A stretch of 64,000 nt of DNA from Odiellus spinosus (lineage: Eukaryota; Arthropoda; Arachnida; Opiliones; Phalangiidae), in contig OY987237.1 of the NCBI GenBank assembly GCA_963920705.1, forward strand, positions 16,770,601 through 16,834,600. The letters are read 5' to 3'. Under the pieces are notes generated by a model. It was not told the DNA's origin. It saw nothing but the letters and a program-made list of their open reading frames with translations, and ran no database searches. The number at the start of each line of letters is the position of its first letter. Position 1 is the first letter of the stretch. The position numbers and the translations under genes are program-made. Shown piece by piece: positions 12,200-24,656 of the stretch.

Positions 12200-14520
12200 A
12201 CGAAAGAAAGCGCGTCTAATCGCTCGTTTTATCTTCGCTTTTTTTAAAAAACTGACTTCGGTTTGAATTTTCTCACCGATTCCTAGAACAAGCCTTTTTC
12301 TTTGTTAGGATGGAACGAATGCCACCCCTGATAATGTATTTATCACTATTTGAATAAATATACCCTATAATATCAATTTCAACGATTACAATCTTGAAAG
12401 GCGTCAAAGTTGCCTTTGAAAATCGGGTTTTACGGGGAGCAATTTTGACTTAGAACTTCTTAGGTTTAACAAACCTTGGAAAAATCATTGAATTGGATTG
12501 TTGAGATTAGGGAAATCGGGGATAAATGTCGAGAGGTACCTAATTAATACGCGAAATTGCTACGTTAATCAGCAAATATATTATAATTTTTATTAGGATT
12601 TTTTGAAACGTTGGAAAATGCTTCTTGAAATGTTCTTTACGAATACTTGTTTCCCGCCAACAAATAATGAAACTCCATCGCTATACCATTAACTGTTTCT
12701 GGGAAATAATATAGGAGACTCTTATCTTTAATACGATAGAGTGAAACCTACTATAATGAGAGAAAACTCCTAAGATCTCGGATCACTAAATTCGTTTCCC
12801 ATTAATTTTCCCTCTAAACAAAGTCTAGGTTCCGACAATTCCATCGATGTTATAAAGAATGTTAAATTCGAGCCAAAATATATTTATTTATTAGTTTTAA
12901 GTTTCGTGAGAATGTTCCCAAAGTGTCTCCGCGAATATCTTTCGATTTCTGTGATATATTGAAAAGCCTAGATCGTAGCTCGTGATCACGATCTCCTTCG
13001 TGATATACCAACGGTGAATTGATTGACGGTGGGCTCGCGAATTGGGTGGACAGTGGACTGCGAAATCCAACCTCCTATTGATCTATTTCGCATAGTCGCC
13101 CGATTCACACGCTATCGTGTTAAAAATCCTCCTATTGTCCGAGTCGCGGAGTTGGTTGGCGAAGCTTCTAAAAAGCGAGGCACTGGGACAATCTTTTGAT
13201 CCTTTCGAGATAAAAACGCGACTTTTGAACGATATTCAACCCCATACAACCTACCCTTTATACCTCTTCAATATCCAAGTCCGTTCGAATGAATACGAGG
13301 AACGCCTACGAAGCTAAGCCTCGGTTAGAATCTCGTCCGAATTTTTAGTTACGCGAAAATTGATTCTAGTCAATATAGGGTTCACGCCCTTGTCCGCCCG
13401 CGTTACTGTCAAAGAGCTATGCCAAATATATTTTTAGCTCTTTCCCCACTTTGAGATAAAATGATCCGCGTTTAAATTGGTCCTCGGTTTAGTTGACTAT
13501 TTCTTTGACCATCTTGTTCTTTACTTAAACTAAATAGAAGAAATAACTACTCCGTGTTGAAGCGAGACTCTGAAAGGTTCTAGAAAATCTACTTTTATTT
13601 CTATTCGAAATTCGTATGGTATATTCGTCCGCGTTAGTTTTGACTCTTTGGGGTTGTTATATGTAAAGGACAACACCTAGGTGGTCATCATTAGTTATTT
13701 CCACCCCGTTTCTTAATGGTCTTAGTCCTATCTCATAGCGCGGAGGGAATTTCGTACAATACCCTGTTATATTCGCAACCCCCGCGCGCTACCGAATACC
13801 GTACAACTCTTACAATAGGATTTGGAAAGCGTCACCGCGAATTCGAGCGCGCTCTCTATTGTGTTGGCGCAGTCGCGAAAATACCAGAATCGTCGACTTT
13901 TGGAACATTTTCTCACGCGAAACTTAACTCTATGACTTTTGAGAAATCATAGGGTACAACCGTATATTTCCGAGGAATAAAATTTATCGCGCTCAGTCGT
14001 AACTCGGAAAACTAGCCCGTTTTCACCGCCGCGTCTCATTGACGACTGGCGAAAAGTTTGTTCGCGGCCATTTGACTTGTCAAAGAAGTCGTTTTTAGAA
14101 CGTGAATTATCGCGCACTAGGGAAGGGACGGGCCCACCACGCCTTAAAATTCCATTCTAGAATACAAATTCAATTTAAATTTAAGCCCATATTGCCCCCT
14201 AACCGTAGAACACTCCCGAAGCGAATTTCTCAATAATAGCATTCGTTTTGACAAACGTTTTTGATTTATATAAATAGATTCGGTGTAAATGACCTCTGAC
14301 TTTCTCTCGAAGATGGGACCCCGAGCTACTTATAAAGAACCTTTTCGTTGTTTTCCCGCCTTCTCCTAAAAATAATACTTCGGAAAACAGAAGGACCGGG
14401 GTTTACAATATTCCGAAAATAACAAACATATTTTAGATCTAATTGACGTAAAATTTGTTACCTTTTGGAGGAGAATTCTTTCGTTCAAAGGGAGAATGCG
14501 GCCTATCATCAAATATTTTT
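12200..14520. other. Non-coding stretch, no gene seen
   Basis: Scattered short frames (13117-13317, 13716-13952) lack ATG starts and splice support. No repeat of note. Confidence 0.6.
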
Positions 14521-14522
14521 TT

Positions 14523-14862
14523 GTATCGACCTGGAAAGTCGGGGTAAATTGGCCCGAAAGGTCATGGAAAAGTCGGGGAATTTGAAAATGAGCCCGAATG
14601 ATCGGAGAAATTAAATATTTTAAAGAACTGTTTACGATTGGTTGATCAATTTAATTATTTTAAATCTTAGGATTAAATTGGTATTCTCATATTCCTCGTA
14701 AACTATCGGCTGACCCTGATTAATTACGTCAAATAAAAATTGTGAATTGCCAAGAGCGGAGCTCGTCACGATAAATTCGTGTAAAAAGATTGGTTAGGGA
14801 AATTATTTGGAAATGGTCAGGGAAAACCTGGAAAAGTCAGGGAAATGAACTTCCCTGAGCTG
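14523..14862. mobile_element. Second copy of the repeat element found at 58842-59183, diverged
   Basis: It shares the cgacctggaaaagtcgggg and gagcccgaatg blocks with the 58842 copy. It also has a stretch of about 110 bp beginning gaattgccaagagc and ending aacttcc, alignable nearly base by base with 59046-59162. The ends are worn and the middle (14610-14740) holds unique sequence. Non-coding. Confidence 0.65.
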
Positions 14863-15100
14863 TAATGAAACGCGATACGTTCTTTAATTGAAAACTCTAA
14901 ATTGAATTTCTCGAAATATTTTTCATTCTCGTAACGATTTGAATTATGGGGTTCGAGAGAGCTTTCCTTTGGTCTTATTATCTACTCGGTTCGCGGTGAT
15001 AGTGATATCAATAGGTTTCCTTGGAAATAATTGGCGCGGTTTGATTTTTTGGTTGATGGTTTCTTTGGGCGCCGAGTATTTTGTTCCGCGGCTGAATATA

Positions 15101-15241
15101 ATGGCATTGGCGCCACCGCTAGCCAGTTCGTCCCCTTTTCGACCCAAGCCTATCATTTCGAGAAGATGGGAACATCCCGCGTCCCAAAATGATTTAAGTT
15201 TTAACCGCGCCGCCGCTACAAAGGGAACCAACGTGGTTAAG
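15101..15241 (+). CDS. Candidate start exon (MALAPPLASSSPF...), unidentified
   Basis: An ATG in good context (atataATGG) opens 47 codons ending at a possible donor AAG|GTACGC. The product starts MALAPPLASSSPFRPKP and continues basic and Ser-rich, like an organelle-targeting or disordered N-terminus. The frame continues open upstream to 14939. The opposite strand is open over the same bases, which lowers the weight of this call. Confidence 0.18.
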
Positions 15242-16159
15242 GTACGCTGATATTTCAATATCCGTACGCGAAATTAGCGCGGCGTATCAACGCGCGTAGG
15301 GTTTATTTCCTTACGCCAACTTCGGTTGAATTATTTGATCCATATTCGAAACGAAGCTTAAAATAAAAGATAAAATCTCAGAATCCCTCGGCGCAACTTT
15401 GGGAAAAAAGGGCTATTTTCCAAACTCCAACCGGAATACGCGTCGTATTCGAGTTTTTTAAAAGAGAAACTGACATCATTTTTATTTTTTAGAATTTCTC
15501 TGTAAATTCTATTTTTAGTTTTATAATAATATTGAAAGGCCAAATTCGAAATTTTCTACCTCTGCCGGTCATTTTTGTTCCGATATGATCATTTTCGTGC
15601 AAAACATATAGTTTAATTAGGTACTTTTACGAAAAAACCCGCTCGAAATCTACCTCGTGCTCTATACAATATTGAAATCACGTGACCATAATAATGAATT
15701 TTTCCTGTCACTGTAATTTTGATCTATGACGTATGTATATATATATATTTTTTAACTCAATTTCCATTTTTCGGTTCCAGTTTCGCGAGAATAAGTCGCT
15801 TTAGTTTTAGTTTTCATTATTTCGCGGTACTCTTGGCGAAACTAGGTTCGTATTCGATGTAAACCGAGTTTGAAAGTTCTAGCGAGGTGGGTTGGTTGCT
15901 TGGCTTTGGGGGAATCATTATTCTCGGGACGCGAGATGGAGAAGTGGGAAGAAGAAGAAGCTTTACCATCATCGATCGGCTCCCTAACTATAGGCTTGAA
16001 CCATCAACAACCCTAGCTGCCCCGACCCCCCCCCCCCCCCGTCAAACCTATACCTATTTTCAGCCTTTCCAAAATACAACCACGCCAACCTTTAATATAG
16101 AAATAAAATAAGCGGGAAAGCGCGGGACGCGTCAAATTTCTGATTTTTACACAAATTTT

Positions 16160-16285
16160 TAGAATTAATTTTCCAGAAATTTCTAGATTTAATTTTCCAG
16201 AAATCTCTAAATTTCCCCGAATTTTCTAGAACTTTTCAGACCTTTCAAGCAGTTTCTAGAATTTTCTAGAACATTCCGGAAAAGG
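16160..16285. promoter_or_regulatory. Heat-shock-element cluster with a perfect six-unit HSE
   Basis: From 16253 to 16282 the sequence reads TTCtaGAAttTTCtaGAAcaTTCcgGAA, broken here as TTC at 16254, 16264 and 16274, and GAA at 16259, 16269 and 16279. That is six alternating 5-bp units in exact register, the binding pattern of trimeric HSF. Weaker partial arrays lie upstream (16172-16192 and 16224-16231). No heat-shock gene is recognisable nearby on either strand, so function is inferred from the motif only; origin from a ttttctagaa tandem repeat is possible. Confidence 0.5.
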
Positions 16286-16289
16286 TTAC

Positions 16290-19200
16290 GGACGTACGGA
16301 CATTCTAAATTAAAATTGTGTTTTATAGACTTGATAAAAACATCATTTAATTATTAAATAATCAACTTAGTTTTTAAATATATACGCGAGTATTTATAAT
16401 AAGTGACTTATATTTTATATCTTCACCGTAATAAGAGAAACGGGGCGTCAGTTCTACGGCGAAACTTCTCGAAAACTCGGTTTATAATCTATATAATAGG
16501 TTGAAAAAGAAAATTGCTTGTCAGATAACTCGAGAATGAAAGGCAGTCTGCCGCCAACTGCTAGAAAAGAACCTTAAAGCCGGGCCATAGCCACCGCCAT
16601 TCAATTGACGTTCTATATGGTTCCCGTTTTTTAGGAGAAAATAGAAATGGGATTTTCCATAAAATCCCTCGTTTTATTTTCATTTGAAACTTTTTCGGGA
16701 ATTGAGGTAAAAATGAAACGCCAATTTCGTTTAAGCAAAAATTCTACTCGATTTTATAAAGCACGCGAATTTAGTTTGAATTATTTGGGTTACCTATATC
16801 AAAAGTCTATAATTTTATGCCATAAAAGTAAACAACGCCCCGGAGCTTAATACTATCGGTAAAAGTCTAGCGTTACGTCAAATCCCGTCACTTAAAAATA
16901 GACAAAAAAGTCATCACCCCTGTTTGGCTCGAGTGTCGAATGGTTTGGACTCTTCAGCTCGATATTTTGAGTCGGAAGAAAGAGGGAGGGAAATAAGGCG
17001 GGCCGCGCTTTCCTATATCGTCTTCCCTCCCAGCTCCCGTATTTCTCCTGGCAGAGTGTCTCGAATCCTGTAGAATCTGTCGGTACATCTACCTTTGCCC
17101 TTTGCTAATAGTATTAAGCTACGGGTTATTGTTTACTTTTATGGATTAAGTCATAGACTTTTGTTTTTATTATAAGCTCCCTTTATTCGTCCCCTCCTCT
17201 CCTTCGGATAATTTACTTTCGTTTAATATTTTAATGATTCCGTAATTTATTTACTGTTTATTTCCTAATTAAGGTTTATTGTCTTTCTTGATTTTAATGA
17301 TAATAGAAATACGGGATAAATATGTGGGTCAATATACGAACTCGATAAAAGAGCTTCAACAGCGACGCCATTCCAAAATTGCCTTAGGACTCGAGCGCGA
17401 AAGGGACGTGCCTTTTTTATAATAATAATAATGGATCAAATTTATTTAAAAACAAGAAAACAATGACTTGGGCGGAGGGTTATCTATGGCTGACTATCGC
17501 GTCAGTGGGCCCGACAATTCTTTCATTTATACCAGTTAGTCATTATTCGCCACGTACATTAACTTTTACGACCAACATTATTAAGTTTTCAATAATTATA
17601 ACGAAAAACTATTTTATTTTTACTGGTTCCGGATAAAGCGAGGTTGTCAAGGCTATTTCTTAATCTCCGAATGGAATTGGGAGTTGATCGTTAAAAATAT
17701 ATATATACGTATCTCCAGAAGCCGATGAAACCCTCATTTGAAGTCTATTACTCCCGGGTCTTGTCTACCCTTCTCTGTATGGGTTATTCTCAAAAGGAGC
17801 GATTCGTACGCCTCCTAACGGTAGATGTTTTCGGAGAGGGAGCTCGTCGAGCGAATATCTCTAGCAACCTCGGAGTTCGTCCAAAAAACGTCGTCGTTTG
17901 TGGAGAGAGAGAATTTCCAATTTTCCGTAGACAGGGGGGATGAAGTAGGACCCCTTCTAACTCGTAAAATTGTGAATTTTACCCATACAGAGAGGAGCGC
18001 TATATGGAACATTGGAGTAGTAGACTTCAAAGGAGGGTTTCATCGGCTTCTGGTATCTCGTAGAATAAAATTAACGGGACAGTAAAAATATATATTTTAT
18101 AATCGACATTTTCGAAAATTTTAAAATAAAAATTCCCAGTGAATATACTACGTCATCGCGCTAGGGTCACGTGATTTCGCTATTGTCTAGAATATATACA
18201 GTTGATTCTAAGGTAGCATTCGCGCTGTCTTTTTCACGAAAGAACTTATCCATAATTTCAAGTTTATCCTTAATTACCTTTCGTAGGAAATAAACTAATA
18301 ACGGTTTAAAATTGTTTGGAAGTATCGTAGCGTGAACGTCGTTTTATTTTCCTTTCATACACGCTTTAGGGAAGGTCCCTTTAAAGAGAAAGAGAGATTT
18401 AAAAGTGGAAAGCCGAAACGGATATAGAAATAAATTGCGAGCCTAATAAAATAAAAAAAAAAACTCGAATAAAATGTAAATGGGTGAAATCCTCACGCTC
18501 GGAGAAAGAAAGATATCTCGAAGCGAGCGAATCACCGAGCAATTTCAATGCTATTTTACCTAATATTCCTTCAAAGTAGAAGACCAAGGCTGGTTTTGCA
18601 TAGGCTTGACTTATTTCCCAATCAGGAAAAACATAACTAATTTAATTAAAAATAGTTCAAATAACTTTTTATTTGGAGACGCGTGCCTCAAATTTTAGTC
18701 CTTAATGAACATTTTCCATTTAAAATGTGGGTGGGCTATTAGAAACTTTATATTGGCCATTAGTGATTGAATTTTTAAAATTTTTTTTAGCTTAATTTTA
18801 ACCAACGCCAAAAGTTGAAATTTTTAATCTCTGCTACCTCAAATAGGTTTTTTTCACATTTCTGCTGGTTGTAGATATTTTAAAGTGTTTCTTTCCGAGC
18901 TTCCCGAGTTCTAATTAGTCTAAAATCATCGTTATTTAGTGGGGATATCGTTTTAAAGCCGAGAAAATTATAAATACATTCTGTTTGATATTGAAAATTC
19001 CGTCTGTTTCCGAACATTTATCTATTTCAACTTTAGTTCGTACCACGTACGAATCTACACCCCCAGTCATTTATATATACCCCAATTTTATCCTTAAACC
19101 TTTAAAGAGCGTGGTTTGGTCCTCGCCACCAACTAAAATCGAAAAATCTTCATTTTCTAGAATCTAAATCTCTCTAGGAGTTGGCGAGAGATTCGAGTGG

Positions 19201-21860
19201 GTATAAGGTTATTTAAGCCTTGGCTCTCGCTTTAAAGTCAAGTTGAACCGTGGTTTTGGGCTAGTTGTCGGTCAGGGCCTTGATTTGACCTCATTACTGT
19301 CACTGCGCGCGGGGGATTGCGCCTATTTATGGAGGAGAACGTTTCCTCGCGATTGGCCACCTAAGAAGGAACCGATTTACCATCGCGGGTTAACGTAAAC
19401 GCGTTCTTTTCCGAGATTGTAACGAGCGGCTTCCATCTTCCGCGACAGCCGTAATTACACCCGGATAAATCTTGAAGCCACTATAATCGTTCGCGACTCG
19501 AATTGATACCAGGCAACGAAGCTAGGGTACCCGATTCTTCTTAGTTCACCAATCGTAGCCATAAAACGTCTATCGTAGCTTCATTCCCCGTTCTCACTTT
19601 TAGCTCAATTTCGCTATCCACTTTTTGGCATTTTTTTTTCCTGGAGTATGAGAGCGGCGAAGTAGTATTTCTACTTGACGGGGCGTAGGGAGAAGATTTT
19701 TCGAGGTTATAGGGTGGTCACAAAGCCCCCCCCCCTCCCAATCCTGGTGGATCCACTTTTCACGTCTTATTTGAAGTTATTTCTTTCAAGCGTACTAACG
19801 GCCGCCATTACAACTAGACGAGTGGCGGCGGTTCCTCTATCTCTCCCCCCCCATACATGAAGAATAATATTATAAAGTCCAAAATACTCCCGGGGTCGCG
19901 ACCTTACATTCACTCTCGGCTCGGATTAAAGACTAATCTAAAGCCTCGTTCGTACCTATAGTTTCAACGACAAACCATTTTCAATTAGCGATTCAACTTC
20001 AACAACCAATTAATGGATGAAAAGGATATAATAACGCGAAGAATTTTGAAAATTTTCTTATTCCGAGCCGCGAGACTTTTACACGCGTACACTGTTTTGG
20101 TCGTTAGAGGACCCTTACGAACACGCGCCAGGTTTTTTTAAATCCAATTCAATTCCCCGTTTAATTTTAATTAATTAATATTAAAAGTATTAATTGACGT
20201 CAGATTTATTTCGTTTTGAGTATGTAGGAAGGGTGGTCCTTCGTTGTTAGGATTCACGGTAGCGTAACTTTGCTTTACGGATATCGAAAAGACGACTAAA
20301 AATAGAGATTGGTGGAGCGCCTCGACTCGAACCACCGCGATTCTCCGCCCAAAATTAAATTTAGCTTTTAAATACCGTTCAACCCTGTTGGGTGGCCTTT
20401 CTCTTCCACGAACACACACCCCTGACCTAAACAAACAGACTCTATTGACCGTATAAATTTGCAGCGCTTAAGAAGCGACGGAGGAAGTAGTTTAGGTTTT
20501 AAGTTAACTGCAAACTAAGTTGGTTTAGCAGAGGGTTTATTATAATATTCCTCGAGCGACCATGATAAGCGCCAATATTCATTTTAATCCCGTATAAGGG
20601 GCGGGGGGGTATTGGGGTTAACCCCTCCCATCATTCGTGTTTTGTATAATATATGACCCCGCGTATCGCTTCTATTAGGTATTCCGGTCGCATCTTCACT
20701 CAAGTTTCCACGGAAGCTCTTCCCTCCCGAATTTACGTGACGTTTTACAATCGTGGCTCGGTTTAGTGACAGTTTTTTCAGTTTTCGAACCCCCCCCCCC
20801 TCTATACGTAATTGGTTATGATAATCTTATATTCAATCGCTTTTCAATCCGTTAACCTTTATCATAAGCCTTCACGCTAAAGAAATTTAAACGTTATTGA
20901 AAGGTCATTTTTTTAATTTTCATGGTCAGTAATAATCATTTTAAATTATTTTTTGGAATCTAGAACTAAGTTATATTCGCGCTGTAACCTTTGACACCAT
21001 TTTCATTTATTTGTGGAAAACCTGGAAATATCGTGAAATTCGGTTTCCCAAAAGTTGGGTACTGATTTTGGCTGCGTGGGCTCGCCAATTTTGGTTGACC
21101 CGATGCTAAGGTTTGACATTTTTTCGTATAGGGGGGGGGGGGGGGGGGCAAGATATAACGTTGAACATTTAATGGTGGCGGGTCCAAATGATAAAAGGCT
21201 TTTGATATCTTTTCGGACGCTTCTTCATTCCGCCCCCAACACTTTCTCCCCCGTTCTGATGATTGATGGAACTGCGTAAACGCTAAGCTAGGGTTACCAA
21301 ATGACCAAATATAGAAAGAAACCTAGTACCGCCTTGAACCCCAATCCTTTATATTATAAATCGAAAACCTGGCTTTTTTCCGCGAATTTTCGAGTCCCTA
21401 TATATCTACAAACCCCCCTTTTTTTTGGTTCTTAGTAGCGGACGTTTTTACAACTATTATTAGCGGCAGTAGATCTTAACTCGCGGCTATTGGTTCGTCT
21501 CTAAACCATTTCCCCTTAGAAAAAAAACCGCGCGTTTAAACGTACTAAAAATTCGCCAAGGCCCGAATTAATTTGGAGCGTTCTTTAGTTTATTCTATTA
21601 TTATTTGTAATATTAATATTAATTGTAAAAAACACCTACCATAAATCTGAAATGACCCTTTGCGTGTTAGCAAATATTTGCTTTAAAAATGATCAATATA
21701 TTTCTGGGTCTGAACTTCAGCTAAAATATTTATACTTATTAGCGTAATATCAATGATAATATATTAAATCCGCTTGTAAAGGTTAATATCAAACAAAGCT
21801 CTAACAATTGATATTTTGAAGAGATAAAGTTCCCGCGCAAATTTAGCATAAAGTTATCAT
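16290..21860. other. Non-coding stretch, mostly featureless
   Basis: Contains poly-C tracts at 19726 and 20790, the G18 run, and at 20092-20130 a 35-bp block (tgttttggtcgttagaggac) that recurs at 39737 and partly at 36428. Frames on both strands at 17725-18085 are short and unsupported. Confidence 0.6.
21131..21148. repeat. G18 homopolymer
   Basis: Eighteen G bases. Frames crossing it on both strands read poly-Gly or poly-Pro and are artefacts. Confidence 0.97.
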
Positions 21861-22450
21861 CGGTTTTTTGCACGCTCTTCGTATCACTCTGTGTTTTTCA
21901 ATGAAATCCCTAGACCGCCACCAGCTCAGCTTCGTATTAGCGTGGGTAAAGAGGGGAAGAAGGAGCGTGTTCTTCAATAATATCGTCACCAACCACGAGA
22001 GGGTGTCCATATTTCAAGCTCGCTGCTGTTTCAATCAGCACCGATTTATGCAAACGAGTTATCCTTTTGTCCTCGAGTTATGCCCTTTCGCGGTTTGGCG
22101 CATCATGCTCCTCTTTAGCCGCTCCAACTTCCTCTCTCTCTATAGTAGGAGAGTCTTGGAATTCTCCGTTACAGCCCTGGTTTCCAATACGAAAAAGTAT
22201 CCTTCCAAGGAGCGCTATACCAACTAGATTTTCTATAAATTCCCCTAACGCGGCCTTTGGTCACGCTCTTTCAATGGAGATCCGGAATTATCACGCGGGT
22301 GCCGAGCAGCGGGGGTTCGAGCACCCATTCTACCAACGGGGTGCGGAGAGGGCGAGGGATTGAGGGGGGGGGGGCAATAGCCCCCGTCTCGAATGGCGCT
22401 TATAAAGGAAAAATCAAAACGTTTCCCTTACATTATTCGTCTATCTAAAA
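21860..22450. other. GC-richer patch with overlapping open frames on both strands
   Basis: Frames of up to 119 codons on the + strand and interrupted frames on the minus strand (including LVGIALLGRILFRIGNQGC and LEDKRITRLHKSVLIETA, separated by a stop) overlap. It could be a decayed coding sequence, but no family, start or splice signals support a call. Confidence 0.25.
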
Positions 22451-23336
22451 CTGGTGTTCGAAAAGCGGGGGTGGATGATGTTATAAAACTACTTTTTCTT
22501 ACGGGGTTTATTATTAGATACCAATCCGCCTAGGTTGTTTCTCATTCCATAAAGTTATCTCGGTATATAAGCTATAACCCCGACGTATAATATTGGATAG
22601 GCTATTATTCGGGGCTAAGTATCTCTAATGTTTTCAAAGCCGAGGTTATCAAAAGCGTCTCGTTATTCTATAGATAAGGTCAGCGGGATGTAGAAGTCCC
22701 CCTTTCACCGGCTAACGATAGTCCGAATGTGACGCGTTATACCCCGGAGAGATAGCGGATTACGGGTCACGTGGATTTAGTCGTTATTCGCTTCTGGTCA
22801 TGATGAATACAATGGGGCTTTCTTGGTTTATACCACCAACAGGGACGCTAGCTTTAACCTCGCTGTCTCCCTTCGCTATTATCACATATATATAGACATT
22901 GTGTTTGGGATTAATTTATCGAGCCCCATAACGGGCCGCGAATGGGATAAGCCTTATCCGCGTATTGTATTAGTGAATCGAGTGGCGCCACTTCATATTG
23001 GAACAATAGAAATCGTACACGAATGCTCGTATATAGACTCGCCAACGATAAACAGCGAATAAATTAATCTTTAGCTGAATTGAAACATTAGTCTGTCTTT
23101 CTTATTAACCAATGAAAAAGTGGGATGAATGCGAAGGGTCAGACGCTCGGGAACACTCGCCCCTTTAACCAAAAATTGAGTCTATAATTCTAACAGTGTC
23201 CTTCTGGAAACAATATAGCTAGCTAGAAATGATCTCCCACGGTATCGCGATGAGATTTATACATTTTAAAACGAAGTTTGGTCATAAATCCGTATTATTA
23301 CCGCGCGACAGTGTCAGGTTGCTCATGGACGTACTA

Positions 23337-23620
23337 GAAGGCTAGCTCTTTAACGGTGTACTGATGGATTTCTCGTCCATATCTCTTTAATCCGCTTTCT
23401 CGCGGACGTGACTGTTGCCTCGCGATGGGTGCGTGTACTTGGTTGTTGTCGCGGGCCATTAGTCGCGTCTTCCGCTCGATCGAAGCGACGCTCGACCCAT
23501 CATCGCGGCGCATGCACCCCTCTTTGAATTTTACCCTGGGAAACGTCACTCCTTTCTTTAAGTATGGGCGCGAGCGTGCGAACCACCATCGCGCCGTTCC
23601 ATCAAGTTCCCCCTTATGCC
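23337..23620 (-). CDS. 95-codon open frame with coding-like composition, unidentified
   Basis: The frame runs from a TGA near 23621 to a TAG at 23334. The first ATG (about 23512) gives MRRDDGSSVASIERKTRL and ends TVKELAF. Composition is hydrophilic, with RRDD, SIERK and REIHQYTVKEL segments, and codon use is GC-rich like OLA1. A possible acceptor tttcccag lies inside it near 23540. It may be a terminal exon. No family match is apparent. Confidence 0.2.
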
Positions 23621-24260
23621 CTCATATCCCCCAGCCAAACTGCTTCCCCGAAACCTCACACCCAATATATAACAACAAGTAAAATGGCGTGAGATATCCG
23701 CCTCTTAATTTCATTAGCGACCATCGTCGTTATATAAAGAAAATTTACTAAGATATATAGGAGTTGAACGAATCTGTACGCGCCCGTCTATCTTGTACGA
23801 AGGGCAAAAGGGCGAGTTTAGGGAGCGTAGCTTCCCGCGTGTTGCCAACTCAATCAGGGATATCTTAAATAAATTAAAATTAAATAATTTTAGCCAAAGG
23901 ACACTCTCGCTAGTTTACAATTGTTTTTTAACTCTTAATCTGTCAATGTTGAACTCGAGTGTTATCTCGCCCTAGCTCTTTTTGAGCGCTATATTTAACT
24001 ATATGTTTCATTTGACGGTCCATATTACTCGATTTCGCTCGGAGTTTGGGTGTTTTTCTAAACGTGGGCAGCTAAAACTCTCGGTTAAATCGTGCGTTCG
24101 AATTAGTTATCATAAATTGTATCGTTATTCTGGAAGCCCGAGTCGAGTGCGCTGGTCGTTTGGACACTTATTATTATTCCGCGCTGATTGCGCGCGTAGT
24201 ATGGGAAAAAGGGGTTGGTTCCTGATCGAGCGACTATAGCTTGACATTTATCATTTCCCT

Positions 24261-24656
24261 ATGAAGTTTCGTATTACAAATTACGTCTCTCCCCCGATAC
24301 AAATATTCCCGGCGCTTTTTATATATTTTTCAAATGAGTTTGTAGTTTTATTTTTATTGTTTGAAGAAATAGAACACGTATTTTATAAGAAAATCGCGAT
24401 ATTGGAACCTTATCTAGATCTATACTGTATCAGCTGTTGGAAGGGGAACTTCAACCTATTTTGTTATCTTCGGATAGAAGCTTGTATATCGCGGATGCGA
24501 ATGCCGTTGTCGCCTAGGTTTAGGAAAATGGATTTTTTGGGTTTTTTTAGTATTAGTTCTTTGAAGGCGAAATATTTTCCCTATACTCTGGATCGCGGCT
24601 TTCTACGAAAATCAAGACGAATCTTTCAACGCGTTCAATATTCCGCGGGTCCCTAA
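24261..24656 (+). CDS. 131-codon ATG-initiated open frame, unidentified
   Basis: One of the longer ATG-started frames. Start context (tcccctATGA) is poor. The product begins MKFRITNYVSPPIQIF, has a hydrophobic stretch near residues 15-35 (possible membrane segment), then a basic C-terminus. Codon use is AT-rich and unlike the OLA1 exons. No family is recognised. It could be a single-exon orphan gene but is more likely chance. Confidence 0.12.
   Translation: MKFRITNYVSPPIQIFPALFIYFSNEFVVLFLLFEEIEHVFYKKIAILEPYLDLYCISCWKGNFNLFCYLRIEACISRMRMPLSPRFRKMDFLGFFSISSLKAKYFPYTLDRGFLRKSRRIFQRVQYSAGP

Noticed and set aside
13300-13325. gaagctaagc resembling the 5S rRNA 3' region
   Set aside because: None of the rest of 5S rRNA is present.
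14939-15258. Two overlapping frames of over 100 codons on opposite strands
   Set aside because: Both lack ATG for most of their length and no family is recognised; only a possible short start exon at 15101-15241 is kept, at low confidence.
20325-20350. Minus-strand ggttcgagtc, tRNA-like
   Set aside because: Stems on either side of the loop do not pair and no cloverleaf can be built.
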